Positions 31,228 to 40,269 of a stretch of 40,445 nt of DNA are shown piece by piece (position 1 is the stretch's first letter; every line of letters begins with the position of its first letter). The position numbers were made by a program, and so were the translations under genes. A model generated the notes under the pieces. The model ran no database searches and was not told where the DNA came from. It worked only from the letters and a program-made list of their open reading frames with translations. Source of the DNA: Lachnospiraceae bacterium (GTDB taxonomy: Bacteria > Bacillota > Clostridia > Lachnospirales > Lachnospiraceae); contig JAFZRY010000024.1 of the NCBI GenBank assembly GCA_017619615.1, forward strand, positions 1 through 40,445, written 5' to 3'.

Positions 31228-34200
31228 GCCTTGAAATCATTCTGGGCAATGCGGGCTCCGGCAAGAGCACGGCCCTGCTGCAGGAGGTGATCCGCCACGC
31301 GGCGGCGCATCCGGAAATGAGCCATCTGGTCCTGGTGCCGGAGCAATTCTGCCTGTCCACGCAGCGCAAACTGGCGGCGATGCATCCGGACCACGTCCTG
31401 CTCAACATCGAAGCCCTGAGCTTCGACCGCCTGGCCGCCCGCGCCTTCCGCGAGCTGCGGGCTGAGACCGCGGACGTCCTGTCCGACACGGCCAAGATCC
31501 TGTTCCTGTCCCTGGCTGTACGCGACGTGCGCAGCCAGCTGGAAGTATACGAAAAGCAGACGCGCTACCCGGCGTTCGTGCAGCGCCTGTCGAGCCTGAT
31601 CGCGGAATGGACCATGAACGACATCGGCCCGGAGCGGCTGCGGGAACTGTCCGTGGAGGAAGAACTGCCGCATCTGCTGCGCCTGAAACTGAAGGACCTG
31701 GCCCTGATCTACGATGCTTTCCGCAAGCGCCTGGGCGATAAACAGACCGCCGAGGAACTGCTGCCCCGCTTCAGCCGCCTGCTGCCCCGCTCCACCGTGG
31801 GCCGGGCGGACCACCTGTACCTGGACGGCTTTACCGGCTTTACCGCGGTGCAGTACCGGATCCTGGAGGAACTGATCCGCCGCGCCGGCGAGACCCGCGC
31901 CGTACTGACCCTGCCGCCGGAAGAAGACCCGGACGCCGAACCCCGCGAGGACGACCTGTTCGCCCTGAGCCGGCAGACGGTCCGCCGCCTGGAAAACTGC
32001 GCGCAGGCGGCGGGCAAACTGACAAAGATCACTTATCTGACCGAAGAATATCCCCGAAACAGAGAATTGACCTACCTGCGCCGGCACCTGTTCCGCCTCC
32101 CTCCGGGAAAAGAGGAAGTATGGCCGGACAAGCCGGAAAGCGTGCAGCTGACTGCCTGCGCCACGCCCGAGGAAGAGGCGGCCCTGACGGCGCGCCTCAT
32201 CCGGAAACTGGTGCAGGAGGAGCATCTGCGCTGGCGCGATATCGCAATCACGGTCAGCGACCTGTCTTTATACGTCCCGCTGCTGAAGCGGGAATTATCC
32301 GAAAGAAACATCCCCTTCTTCACGGACCGCCGCGAGCCGCTGCAGCAGCACCCGCTGATCCGCCTGGTCCTGGACGCGCTGGAAACAGTGACTGAGGGCC
32401 TGCCCCGCGAAGGCCTGCTCCGCCTGCTGAAAAATCCGCTCAGCCCCCTGACCCGGGAGGAGTGCGACCGCTTCGAAAACTATCTGCTGGCCGCCGGTAT
32501 CCGCCGCGGCAAATCTTTTACGCAGCCTTTTATACGCCTGCGCAAAAGAAGGACCGGGGAGAACTCGCAGCAATACGAGGAGTCTGCTCTTGCGGAGCGC
32601 GATGCCATGGAGGTGCTGCGCGGCAAAGTCATGGAGCCTGTCACTGCCCTGAGGGACGCGCTGGACCGCAGCACCACCGCCCAAAGCGGCGGCGATGCCC
32701 TGCTCCGCTTCCTGGAGGCCTGGGGCCTGCCGGAAAAAATGGAGAGCCTGGAAGAGGAACGCCTGGCCCTCGGCCCGGAAGGCGCTTCCTGGCAGGAAGC
32801 AGCGAAACAATTGCGGGATTTCCTGGCTAACATGCAGGCCGTCCTGGGCGGCGCCGTGCTGGGCCGCTGGGAATTCACGGAAATGGTCAGCGCGGCCCTC
32901 GGCGGCCTGACCTGCGGCCGCCTGCCCGTCAGCCCGGACCAGGTGCTGGTGGGCGACATCATGCGCAGCCGCCTCGGCAATATCAAAGTCCTGTTCTTCC
33001 TGGGCGTCAACGAAGGCCTCGTGCCGAAACAGCGCGGCGGCGGCCGCCTGCTGACGGACCGCGAGCGCCTGGCGCTGTCCTATTACGAAGAAGAACTCGG
33101 CTATACCGATAAAAAAGCCATGTCGGAGGAACGCTTTTATCTCTTTTGCCTGCTGCAGAAGCCGGTGGACCGGATCCGGATCACCTACGCGCTCCGGGGC
33201 AGCGGCGCGGAAAAAGACCGCATGCCCGCCCCGCTGGCGGAGGAGATCAAAAAACTGTTCCCCAAGCTTCCGACCGGCTATTACCTGCCTTCCTCCCGGC
33301 CCGCCCCGCAGGAGGACGAACCGGAATTTGACTCCCTCCTCCTGTCCCCGGAAGGCGTGGCCGCCCTGTACGGCCCGCTGCTGTACACCAGCATTTCCGG
33401 TATGGAATGCTTCGCCGCCTGCCCGTTCCATTTCTTCCTGGAGAAAGGTCTGAAACTGGAGGCGCGCCAGGAACTGGAGTGGACCTCAGCGGACCACGGG
33501 ACCTTCTTCCACAAAGCGATGGAAGTGCTCCTGACGGAACTGAAGCGCCGGGAACTGACCCCGGAGCAGCTCGGTGAGGAAGAGAAGACCGCCCTGGTGG
33601 GACACGCCCTGGACGAGGCCGTCCGCCAGGCCGAACTGGATAAGGACGAAAACGCGGAGACCGCCTACCGCCTGGACCGCTGGCGGGACTTTTTCCTGCT
33701 GTATCTGGATTATCTGGGCGAAAAAGGCCTGCAGGACGGCTTCATCCCCGCGGCATTCGAAATGTATTTCGGCGCCCGGGACGCACAGATCACCCGCATC
33801 CCGCTGGATGACGCGCACGAGCTCCAGCTGACCGGCAAGATCGACCGGATCGACATCCGGGAGCAGGACGAGGCAGACTATCTGCGGGTCGTGGACTACA
33901 AAACTTATAAGCCGGCGGCATTCAGCCCGATCAAACTGGCCGACGGCCGGACTCTCCAGCTGGCGGTCTATCTGGATATGGCCCTGCGCCTTTATGCGGC
34001 TAGGCATCCGGATAAGAGAGTCCGGCCCGGCGCGGTCGGCTATGCCATGCTGACAGAGCCGTTGACGGATTGGCTCCCCTCTGAACTGCAGCGGGATGCC
34101 CTGTGGAAACAACTCGCCCTGTCCGGTCTCAGCGCACGGGAAGTGACGCCGACGGAATATACGAAGGACGGAAAAGTGAAATCACAGAACGGCCTGCCGA

Positions 34201-34496
34201 GTGTACGGGAACTGGAACTTCTGGCGGCTTTTGCGCGGGACCGGCTGGCCCGGCTGGGCCGGCAGGTGTACGGCGGCAACGTGACCCCGGCGCCCTGGGG
34301 CCCGAAAGACGACAGCAGCTGCAAGTACTGCGCTTACAAGGAGATCTGCCCGTTCGACGATACCCGGAAGAACTGCCGGTACCGGTACAGCAGCCTGGGG
34401 AAAGAGGATGCCTGGACGCTGATCCGGGAAACGGGCGCGAAAGAGGCCCCTGCGCAGGCGGAAGACGGAGAGGAGGCGGACCATGGGATACAGTAA
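31224..34496 (+). CDS. addB: ATP-dependent helicase/nuclease subunit B (AddB)
   Basis: This gene encodes the 1090-residue AddB subunit of the AddAB complex that resects double-strand breaks for RecA loading and recognises Chi. It has an N-terminal Walker A-like GNAGSGKST (about 8-16), an inactivated helicase body, and a C-terminal nuclease domain with GKIDRIDI and RVVDYKTYK. The structural 4Fe-4S cluster ligands are visible: C733 in FAACPFHFF and C1033, C1036 and C1042 in SCKYCAYKEIC. Full length. It overlaps hemW by 4 bp and addA by 14 bp. Confidence 0.96.
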   Translation: MSLEIILGNAGSGKSTALLQEVIRHAAAHPEMSHLVLVPEQFCLSTQRKLAAMHPDHVLLNIEALSFDRLAARAFRELRAETADVLSDTAKILFLSLAVRDVRSQLEVYEKQTRYPAFVQRLSSLIAEWTMNDIGPERLRELSVEEELPHLLRLKLKDLALIYDAFRKRLGDKQTAEELLPRFSRLLPRSTVGRADHLYLDGFTGFTAVQYRILEELIRRAGETRAVLTLPPEEDPDAEPREDDLFALSRQTVRRLENCAQAAGKLTKITYLTEEYPRNRELTYLRRHLFRLPPGKEEVWPDKPESVQLTACATPEEEAALTARLIRKLVQEEHLRWRDIAITVSDLSLYVPLLKRELSERNIPFFTDRREPLQQHPLIRLVLDALETVTEGLPREGLLRLLKNPLSPLTREECDRFENYLLAAGIRRGKSFTQPFIRLRKRRTGENSQQYEESALAERDAMEVLRGKVMEPVTALRDALDRSTTAQSGGDALLRFLEAWGLPEKMESLEEERLALGPEGASWQEAAKQLRDFLANMQAVLGGAVLGRWEFTEMVSAALGGLTCGRLPVSPDQVLVGDIMRSRLGNIKVLFFLGVNEGLVPKQRGGGRLLTDRERLALSYYEEELGYTDKKAMSEERFYLFCLLQKPVDRIRITYALRGSGAEKDRMPAPLAEEIKKLFPKLPTGYYLPSSRPAPQEDEPEFDSLLLSPEGVAALYGPLLYTSISGMECFAACPFHFFLEKGLKLEARQELEWTSADHGTFFHKAMEVLLTELKRRELTPEQLGEEEKTALVGHALDEAVRQAELDKDENAETAYRLDRWRDFFLLYLDYLGEKGLQDGFIPAAFEMYFGARDAQITRIPLDDAHELQLTGKIDRIDIREQDEADYLRVVDYKTYKPAAFSPIKLADGRTLQLAVYLDMALRLYAARHPDKRVRPGAVGYAMLTEPLTDWLPSELQRDALWKQLALSGLSAREVTPTEYTKDGKVKSQNGLPSVRELELLAAFARDRLARLGRQVYGGNVTPAPWGPKDDSSCKYCAYKEICPFDDTRKNCRYRYSSLGKEDAWTLIRETGAKEAPAQAEDGEEADHGIQ

Positions 34497-37400
34497 AGAC
34501 CAGCAGATGATCGTGGATCACGGTGCCGGCTCGCTGCTGGTGTCCGCGGCGGCGGGCAGCGGCAAGACCACCACGATGGTGGGCCATGTGCTGAAGCGCC
34601 TGGAGACCGGAAACATCGACAAGATGGTCATCCTGACCTTCACCCGCGCCGCGGCAGGCGAGATGCGGCAGCGCATCATCGACAGCCTGACAAAGGCGCT
34701 GGAGGCGGACCCCGGCAACCTGCACCTGCGGAAGCAGCTCTTCGCCGTCCCCCTGGCCGCCATCGGGACCATCGACAGCTTCTGCATGAACCTGGTGAAG
34801 GAGCATTTCGACAAACTGGACCTGTCCCCGGACCTGCGCCTCGCGGACGACAGGGAACTGGGGCTTATCAAAGACGAAATCCTGGAGCAGCTCCTGGAGG
34901 AAGCCTTTGCGGAAGGCAGCGACGCTTTCCTGGCGCTGTGCACCGGTTACAGCAGCGAGAAGGATCACCAGAACCTGAAGAAAATGATCCTGGAACTGTA
35001 CGAAACGGCGCAGAATGACGCGGATCCGGAAGACTGGCTGGACAGGTGTCTGGCAGAATTTCCGGACACGCCGGAGGATTTCCTGCAGAGCACGGCCGCC
35101 GCGGAAATGTATGCCTCACTGCGGGAACGCGTGGCGGAATACGCGGCGGAAGCGGAAGCGGTCCGGCAGGATCTGAGCGCGGACCCCACCCCCAAACTGC
35201 AGGAGATCCTGCAGGAGGACCGGAAACTGTTCGACCGGATCCTGCAGGCGCAGGATCTGGACAGCCTGTATACCGCGATCCTGAACAGCACGTTCCCGAC
35301 CAGGGGCAGAATGCCTGAGGAACTCGGCGCTTATCTGGACAAATACCGGGGCACTAACAGAGGCAGTAAGGGCTATATCGGGGGCATCAGGAAACTCACG
35401 TCCGATTACCGCGGTCTCGCGGAGGAATTCCGCCTGCTGAAACTGACCGAACAGCCGGTGGCGGAACTGATCCGCCTGACCAAGCTCTTCGGCCGCCGCG
35501 TGGAGGAATACTGCCGCGGGAAAAACATCACGAATTTCGCGGGGATCGAGCATTACGCCCTGCAGCTCCTTACGGAAAAAGACGAAGAGGGAAACCGCGT
35601 GCCCACCGCGCTGGCGCAGGAACTGCGGACCCACTATCAGGAAGTCATCGTGGACGAATACCAGGACGTGAACCAGCTGCAGGAACTGATCCTGAACGCT
35701 CTCACGGAAAATGCCCTGTTCATGGTAGGCGACGTCAAGCAGAGCATTTACCGCTTCCGCCGCGCGAAACCGTCCATTTTTGTCGATAAATACGAGCGCT
35801 TTGAAGAAGATCCGGCGTCGCTGCGCCGCCGCATCGACCTGAAGGAAAATTACCGCTCCCGCCCGGAGATCCTGGAGGGAGCGAACGACCTGTTCCGCGC
35901 CATCATGTCCCCGGAGGCCGGCGGCGTCACGTACGATGAACGCGCGCAGCTGAATCCGGCGGCTTCCTATGAAGGCGAAGGCCGCCCGCCGAAACTCGTC
36001 CTGGTGGAATCGGGCAGTTTGGCGGAGGACGGCGCGTGGGAGGAGGCCCGCTACATCGCGGGTGAGATCCACCGGCTTTTCCGCGAAGAGCCGCAGCTCT
36101 ACGACGTCAAAAAAAAAGAATTCCGCGCTTTGACCCTGCAGGATATCGTGATCCTGCTGCATACCCGGAAGCGGGCCAAAGTGTTCGCGGACGTGCTGCA
36201 GCGCTCCGGGATCCCCGCGGTCTATCCGCACAAAAACGGCTTTTTCGACCGGCGCGAGGTGAAGACCGTGATCGCGCTGCTCAAAATCATTGACAACCCG
36301 CGCCAGGACATCCCGCTGGCGGCGGCCCTGCTGTCCCCTGCGGGGGGATTTACGGAAGACGGTCTGGTCTTCCTCCGTTCCGGCAGAGAGCCGGGGACGG
36401 AACTGTGGGACTGCCTGCAGGCGCAGCAGGACGAGCCTCGCATCGCCGCCTTCCTGGAAAAACTGGAGACGTGGCGGGACCTGGCGGAGTACCTGCCGCT
36501 GCCGGAACTCATCCGCAGCGTGTTCCGCCTGAGCGGCTGCGAAGCCCGTCTGAACGCCCGCCCGGAAGAGGGCGACCCCGGCAATATCCGCATCCTGATG
36601 GAGATGGCCGGCGCTTTCGAAAGCAGCGGGGGCCGCGGCCTGTACGCGTTCCTGCATCAGCTGGAGACGCAGAAGAAACTGCAGCTCGCGGACCAGGGCG
36701 AGGCCGAACGGATCGTGAGCGGGATGAACGCGGTGCGGATCGATTCGATCCACTCCAGCAAGGGCCTCGAATTCCCGGTGGTCTTCCTGGCCCAGACCGA
36801 AGGCAGATTCAACGAAACGGACAGCAAGGGCACCTTCTTCACGGAAGAAGAGGAGGGGATCGCGCTGAAAACGGTCGACGCGGAGAACCATATCCGGACC
36901 GGAAACCTTTTGTACGACCGGATCCGCAACCGGGTCCTGCGGGAAGGCCGCTCGGAGGAGATCCGCCTGCTGTACGTGGCCATTACCCGCGCCCAGGAAC
37001 GCTTCTACATGGTCGGACGGCTGAAAGGAGCGGAAGAGAAACGCGAAGAGCTCCGGCTGTCCCGGGTACCCGCGGGCCGGATCCCGGCTTCAAAGGTGCT
37101 GGCCCTGGACAATCACATGATGATGGTGCTGACCGCCGAAGCCAACGGCCTGCTGCCGCATTTTGACGTGGAGATCGTCCCCGCCGGAGACCTGCCCCAT
37201 GCGGCCGATCTGCGGAAAGAAGCGCTGCCGGAAGCCAAAGCGGATGAGGCGGCCGCGTTCGCGGTGGCAGACGGCGGGGAGCCCGCGGAAGACTTCCTCT
37301 ACCCGCACGCCATCCCGCAGGGGCTGAAAGCGGCTTATTCCGTCACCGAACTGAAGGCGGCGCAGGAAGCCGCGCAGGCCGCACAGACCGGACAGGAAAG

Positions 37401-38019
37401 CGGGGCCGCGGAGACCGAACAGCCCGGACAGCCCGCGCCGCAAAGCGCCGCCTCCGTGCCCGAAGGTCTGGAAGACCTGCAGGAGGAAAATACCCGCCTG
37501 AACGCCGCGGACCGCGGTACGGCCTATCATAAACTGATGGAGCATTTGCCCTGGGAAACCGGTGCGCAGCCGGAAAAGATCCGGGAATACATCGGAACAG
37601 CCGTGTCGCTCGGCTACCTCACCCCGGAGGAGGCCGCCGCGATCGAACCGGACCGCGTCGCCGCTTTCTTTGCGCACCCGGTCGGGCAGCGTTCTCTGGC
37701 AGCGGCCCGCGAGGGGAAACTGCGGCGGGAGCAGCCCTTCATGATGGCGGTCCCCTGCCGGGAGATCGACCCGGCTGCCCCGGCGGACGAGACCGTCCTG
37801 GTCCAGGGCATCATCGACCTGTATTTCGAGGAGGCGGGCGGACCGGTCCTGATCGATTACAAGACCGACCGCCGCGTGACGCCGGAGATCCTCCGGGAGC
37901 GCCACGGCGCCCAGATGGCGTGGTACGCCCGTGCGCTTCACGCCGCCACCCGCCGCGAAGTGGCGGAAGTGTACGTTTATTCCTTCGACCTGCGGGATTT
38001 CGTGCGCCTGGACCTGTAA
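34483..38019 (+). CDS. addA: ATP-dependent helicase/nuclease subunit A (AddA)
   Basis: This gene encodes the 1178-residue AddA subunit: a UvrD-like superfamily 1 helicase with a RecB-type nuclease. It has Walker A SAAAGSGKTTTM (about 22-33), Walker B VIVDEYQDVNQLQ, VGDVKQSIYRFR, SIHSSKGLEFPVVF and VAITRAQERFY, then an Ala/Gln-rich linker (about 960-1000) and a C-terminal nuclease domain with VQGIIDLYF and LIDYKTDR. AGGAGG lies within the end of addB. It is transcribed with hemW and addB. There is no clear terminator after it. Confidence 0.97.
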   Translation: MGYSKDQQMIVDHGAGSLLVSAAAGSGKTTTMVGHVLKRLETGNIDKMVILTFTRAAAGEMRQRIIDSLTKALEADPGNLHLRKQLFAVPLAAIGTIDSFCMNLVKEHFDKLDLSPDLRLADDRELGLIKDEILEQLLEEAFAEGSDAFLALCTGYSSEKDHQNLKKMILELYETAQNDADPEDWLDRCLAEFPDTPEDFLQSTAAAEMYASLRERVAEYAAEAEAVRQDLSADPTPKLQEILQEDRKLFDRILQAQDLDSLYTAILNSTFPTRGRMPEELGAYLDKYRGTNRGSKGYIGGIRKLTSDYRGLAEEFRLLKLTEQPVAELIRLTKLFGRRVEEYCRGKNITNFAGIEHYALQLLTEKDEEGNRVPTALAQELRTHYQEVIVDEYQDVNQLQELILNALTENALFMVGDVKQSIYRFRRAKPSIFVDKYERFEEDPASLRRRIDLKENYRSRPEILEGANDLFRAIMSPEAGGVTYDERAQLNPAASYEGEGRPPKLVLVESGSLAEDGAWEEARYIAGEIHRLFREEPQLYDVKKKEFRALTLQDIVILLHTRKRAKVFADVLQRSGIPAVYPHKNGFFDRREVKTVIALLKIIDNPRQDIPLAAALLSPAGGFTEDGLVFLRSGREPGTELWDCLQAQQDEPRIAAFLEKLETWRDLAEYLPLPELIRSVFRLSGCEARLNARPEEGDPGNIRILMEMAGAFESSGGRGLYAFLHQLETQKKLQLADQGEAERIVSGMNAVRIDSIHSSKGLEFPVVFLAQTEGRFNETDSKGTFFTEEEEGIALKTVDAENHIRTGNLLYDRIRNRVLREGRSEEIRLLYVAITRAQERFYMVGRLKGAEEKREELRLSRVPAGRIPASKVLALDNHMMMVLTAEANGLLPHFDVEIVPAGDLPHAADLRKEALPEAKADEAAAFAVADGGEPAEDFLYPHAIPQGLKAAYSVTELKAAQEAAQAAQTGQESGAAETEQPGQPAPQSAASVPEGLEDLQEENTRLNAADRGTAYHKLMEHLPWETGAQPEKIREYIGTAVSLGYLTPEEAAAIEPDRVAAFFAHPVGQRSLAAAREGKLRREQPFMMAVPCREIDPAAPADETVLVQGIIDLYFEEAGGPVLIDYKTDRRVTPEILRERHGAQMAWYARALHAATRREVAEVYVYSFDLRDFVRLDL

Positions 38020-38054
38020 ACGCAGCGCCGCCCGGCCCGTCCGCGGTAGACGGA

Positions 38055-38083
38055 TGGACAAGCGCCGGGAAATGTGGTATATA
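38055..38083 (+). promoter_or_regulatory. Promoter of the sortase gene
   Basis: TGGACA (38055-38060), a 17-bp spacer and TATATA (38078-38083) lie 50 bp before the start codon at 38134 and 36 bp after the addA stop. The same GTGGTATAT string is found at the -10 of the promoter at 7224. Confidence 0.65.
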
Positions 38084-38133
38084 TTGTTTTTGTCAGGAAA
38101 GCGCCCGGCATCGACGGGGATCTGGAGAATGCG

Positions 38134-39132
38134 ATGAATGATGAAAAACAAAACATGAAGGAAACGCCGCAGGCCGCCCCGGAAAACGGGAAGACGGGCA
38201 GAAAGAGCCGCAAAAGCAAAAAGCGGATGAGCCCGCTCGTCCTGATCGTGATCCTGCTGCTCCTGCTCGTCATCGGCTACAGCGGCTACCGGATCCTGGA
38301 TAAGCTGCTGGACTACAAAAAAGGCCAGAATGCCTACCGTGACCTGCGGGAAGAAGTGATCCGCGAAGCGGAAGTGCCGCCCAGCACGCTGGCCACGGCC
38401 GAATGGATCGTTCCGGAATCCGAGCCCGCGCCGCCGCCCGACGAAAGCAGCGCGGAGGACCCTTCCGTGCCTTCCACGACCCGCTCCCGCGTGCCCGTGG
38501 GGACGGACGACATGCGCGGCGACATCACCTACGATCCGGACGAATTCCGCACCTACCGCATGCAGGTCCTGCCCTTCTGGAACATCGATTTCGACCGCCT
38601 GCGCGCCATCAACCCGGACATCAAGGGCTGGCTCTACGGCATGGACGGCATCGTGAACTATCCCGTAGTGCAGGGCCCGGACAACGAGTATTACTCCCAC
38701 CGCCTGCTGGACCGCACCGAACGCTTCTGCGGGACCCTGTTCCTCGATTACCGGAACAATTTCCTGGAAGACGACATCACCTACATCTTCGGCCACAAGA
38801 TGAAGGACGGTTCGATGTTCGGCCACTTCGGCCGCTACGACACGTATAATTATTACCGGACGCACCCGGCCTTCCGCCTGTTCACGCCGGACGCCACTTA
38901 CGACCTGCAGGTGATCACCGTCGTGTACACCACGGATAAAGAAAACCTGCGCCTGAATTTCCAGACGCAGGAGGAGTTTGACCGCGCCATCAACGATTAC
39001 CGGAGACGGGGCCAGTACTGGACGGAAGTGGACGTCGAATTCGGGGACACCCTGGTGAGCATGTGGACCTGCGCGTATTACACCGAAGGCGGGCGCATGT
39101 TCATCCTCTGCAAGGCGGTCCGGGTCAGCTGA
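38134..39132 (+). CDS. Class B sortase
   Basis: This gene encodes a 332-residue membrane-anchored transpeptidase. After a basic, Lys-rich N-terminus, one transmembrane helix (about 33-50) anchors it, followed by a Pro/Ser-rich linker and the sortase barrel. Catalytic residues are His221 in FGHKMKDGSMFG, Cys313 in WTCAYYT and Arg321 in GGRMF, with class B-type helical inserts. Sortases link surface proteins to peptidoglycan. No substrate with a sorting signal is in the window, so it may be the housekeeping or a specialised enzyme. I start at the ATG at 38134 (GGAG 6 bp before); the upstream GTG at 38074 overlaps the -10 box. Confidence 0.92.
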   Translation: MNDEKQNMKETPQAAPENGKTGRKSRKSKKRMSPLVLIVILLLLLVIGYSGYRILDKLLDYKKGQNAYRDLREEVIREAEVPPSTLATAEWIVPESEPAPPPDESSAEDPSVPSTTRSRVPVGTDDMRGDITYDPDEFRTYRMQVLPFWNIDFDRLRAINPDIKGWLYGMDGIVNYPVVQGPDNEYYSHRLLDRTERFCGTLFLDYRNNFLEDDITYIFGHKMKDGSMFGHFGRYDTYNYYRTHPAFRLFTPDATYDLQVITVVYTTDKENLRLNFQTQEEFDRAINDYRRRGQYWTEVDVEFGDTLVSMWTCAYYTEGGRMFILCKAVRVS

Positions 39133-39137
39133 GACCG

Positions 39138-39881
39138 TCAGAAATGATAGGGATCGTCGCCGCGGTTCAGCCGGTCGATGTAATCGTCCCGGCGGGACAG
39201 GTTGACCACGATCTTGTAGGAAGCAACAAACAATAAAGCCACAAAGACCAGGAAGACGGGCGAGAGCCCCTCGAACTGGGTCGCGATAAAGTCGTACGTA
39301 CCGTGGAGCAGCACCGGGACCACCAGGCTCAGGATGCGGTATGTGCGGCTTTGTTCTATGTTGTAGTGCTCGTAGCGCTTGGCGGCGCCGTAGAACGCGC
39401 CCATGAACACGCCGAAGCAGGCATGCCCGGGGATGGCGGTGACGGCGCGCAGCAGCGCGGTCCCGAAACCGTATTCCAGCACGTAGCCGACGTTTTCAGC
39501 CAGCGCGAAGCCCAGGCTCACGAACGTGGCGTAGACGACGCCGTCGAACTGGCAGTTGAATTCGGGCGATTTCCAGGTGCGGAGCCTCAGGAAGAGGTAT
39601 TTGGCGGCCTCTTCGGAGAGGGCTACTACGATGAAGTACAGCAGGATGTTGTAAATGGTCTCGGTAGGGGCGATGCTGCCGACAAGCGGTTCCCCGACGG
39701 ATTCCAGGATGATGGCCATGATGGTGGACAGGATGCCCATGATGACCAGACTGACGAGGAGGCGCTTGGGCTCGGCCTCAAGGCGGTCGGCTTTGTAGAT
39801 ACGGATCATAAGGAAGATGGCCGGGATTACGGCGGCGGCGATCAGGAAGGGGTTGATGCCCCCAAACAGAAATAAGAACAT
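39138..39881 (-). CDS. PrsW-family intramembrane metalloprotease
   Basis: This gene encodes a 247-residue membrane protein with about seven hydrophobic segments. It carries the PrsW signature: SEEAAKY (EExxK) near residues 88-94, GFALAENVGYV, PGHACFGVFMGAFYG and a final HGTYDF. In Bacillus, PrsW cleaves anti-sigma factors such as RsiW to start an envelope stress response. The real substrate here is unknown. The ATG at 39881 has AAGGAGG upstream and a promoter at 39903-39931. Its stop is only 5 bp from the convergent sortase stop. Confidence 0.9.
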   Translation of the reverse strand: MFLFLFGGINPFLIAAAVIPAIFLMIRIYKADRLEAEPKRLLVSLVIMGILSTIMAIILESVGEPLVGSIAPTETIYNILLYFIVVALSEEAAKYLFLRLRTWKSPEFNCQFDGVVYATFVSLGFALAENVGYVLEYGFGTALLRAVTAIPGHACFGVFMGAFYGAAKRYEHYNIEQSRTYRILSLVVPVLLHGTYDFIATQFEGLSPVFLVFVALLFVASYKIVVNLSRRDDYIDRLNRGDDPYHF

Positions 39882-39902
39882 GGGCGGCCTCCTTTTTTCC
39901 CT

Positions 39903-39931
39903 ATTTTATCACGGCCGGCAGTCCTTGTCTA
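39903..39931 (-). promoter_or_regulatory. Promoter of the PrsW-family gene
   Basis: On the minus strand TAGACA (complement of 39926-39931), a 17-bp spacer and TAAAAT (complement of 39903-39908) lie 22 bp upstream of the start codon. Confidence 0.7.
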
Positions 39932-39946
39932 TATTAACTGAAAGTT

Positions 39947-40194
39947 CCGCTTGAGGCTTTGACGAAAACTTTTCTCACCCCGCATTACGTTGCCGCTCGC
40001 GGATCCGACGAAAACTTTTTTCACCCCGAAAAAGGGGTGTCGAAAAGTATTGTCGGCCCGCTTCGCTGCTTTGCTGCGAAAACACATATTATCCTGCCGC
40101 TTGAGGCTTCGACGAAAACTTTTCTCACCCCGCAAAAAGGGGTATCGAAAAGTATTGTCGAAGCCTCTTCGCTGGTTTGCTGCTATTACACATA
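39947..40194. repeat. Tandem palindromic repeat array
   Basis: Two near-complete copies (40006-40088 and 40097-40194) and one left half (39947-39984) of the same unit are present. Each full copy is an imperfect palindrome with arms such as CGACGAAAACTTTT / AAAAGTATTGTCG and CACCCC / GGGGTG around an A-rich loop, followed by a conserved tail CTTCGCTGSTTTGCTGC and ACACATA. The half copy and the last copy share 38 bp with one mismatch. In the last copy an outer 11-bp stem (GAGGCTTCGAC / GTCGAAGCCTC) is perfect. The reading frames crossing it are a by-product of the repeats. It fits a REP/MITE-like non-coding element or structured RNA. Confidence 0.85.
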
Positions 40195-40211
40195 CAGAAC
40201 AGCTGGCAACC

Positions 40212-40236
40212 AAAAAGGGCGGCCGTCAGGCCGCCC
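40212..40236 (-). terminator. Rho-independent terminator of hbd (minus strand)
   Basis: GGGCGGCC (40217-40224), loop GTCA and GGCCGCCC (40229-40236) form a perfect 8-bp GC stem. On the minus strand it is followed by five T (complement of 40212-40216), so it terminates the leftward hbd transcript. Confidence 0.85.
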
Positions 40237-40269
40237 CGGGGGTAAACCCCGATAAGAGGAGTGCGTGAA

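Noticed and set aside
35116-36891. 591-codon minus-strand frame opposite addA
   Set aside because: It lies opposite conserved helicase motifs and has no family features of its own.
38074-38133. Upstream GTG start for the sortase
   Set aside because: It overlaps the predicted -10 box and has no Shine-Dalgarno; the ATG at 38134 has both a good site and normal sortase architecture.
39947-40194. CRISPR array
   Set aside because: Only two to three long palindromic units with irregular spacing and no uniform spacers or cas genes.
39929-40268. Three overlapping frames with internally repeated peptides
   Set aside because: The repetition comes from the palindromic DNA repeats and appears on both strands; no ribosome binding site or known domain supports a gene.
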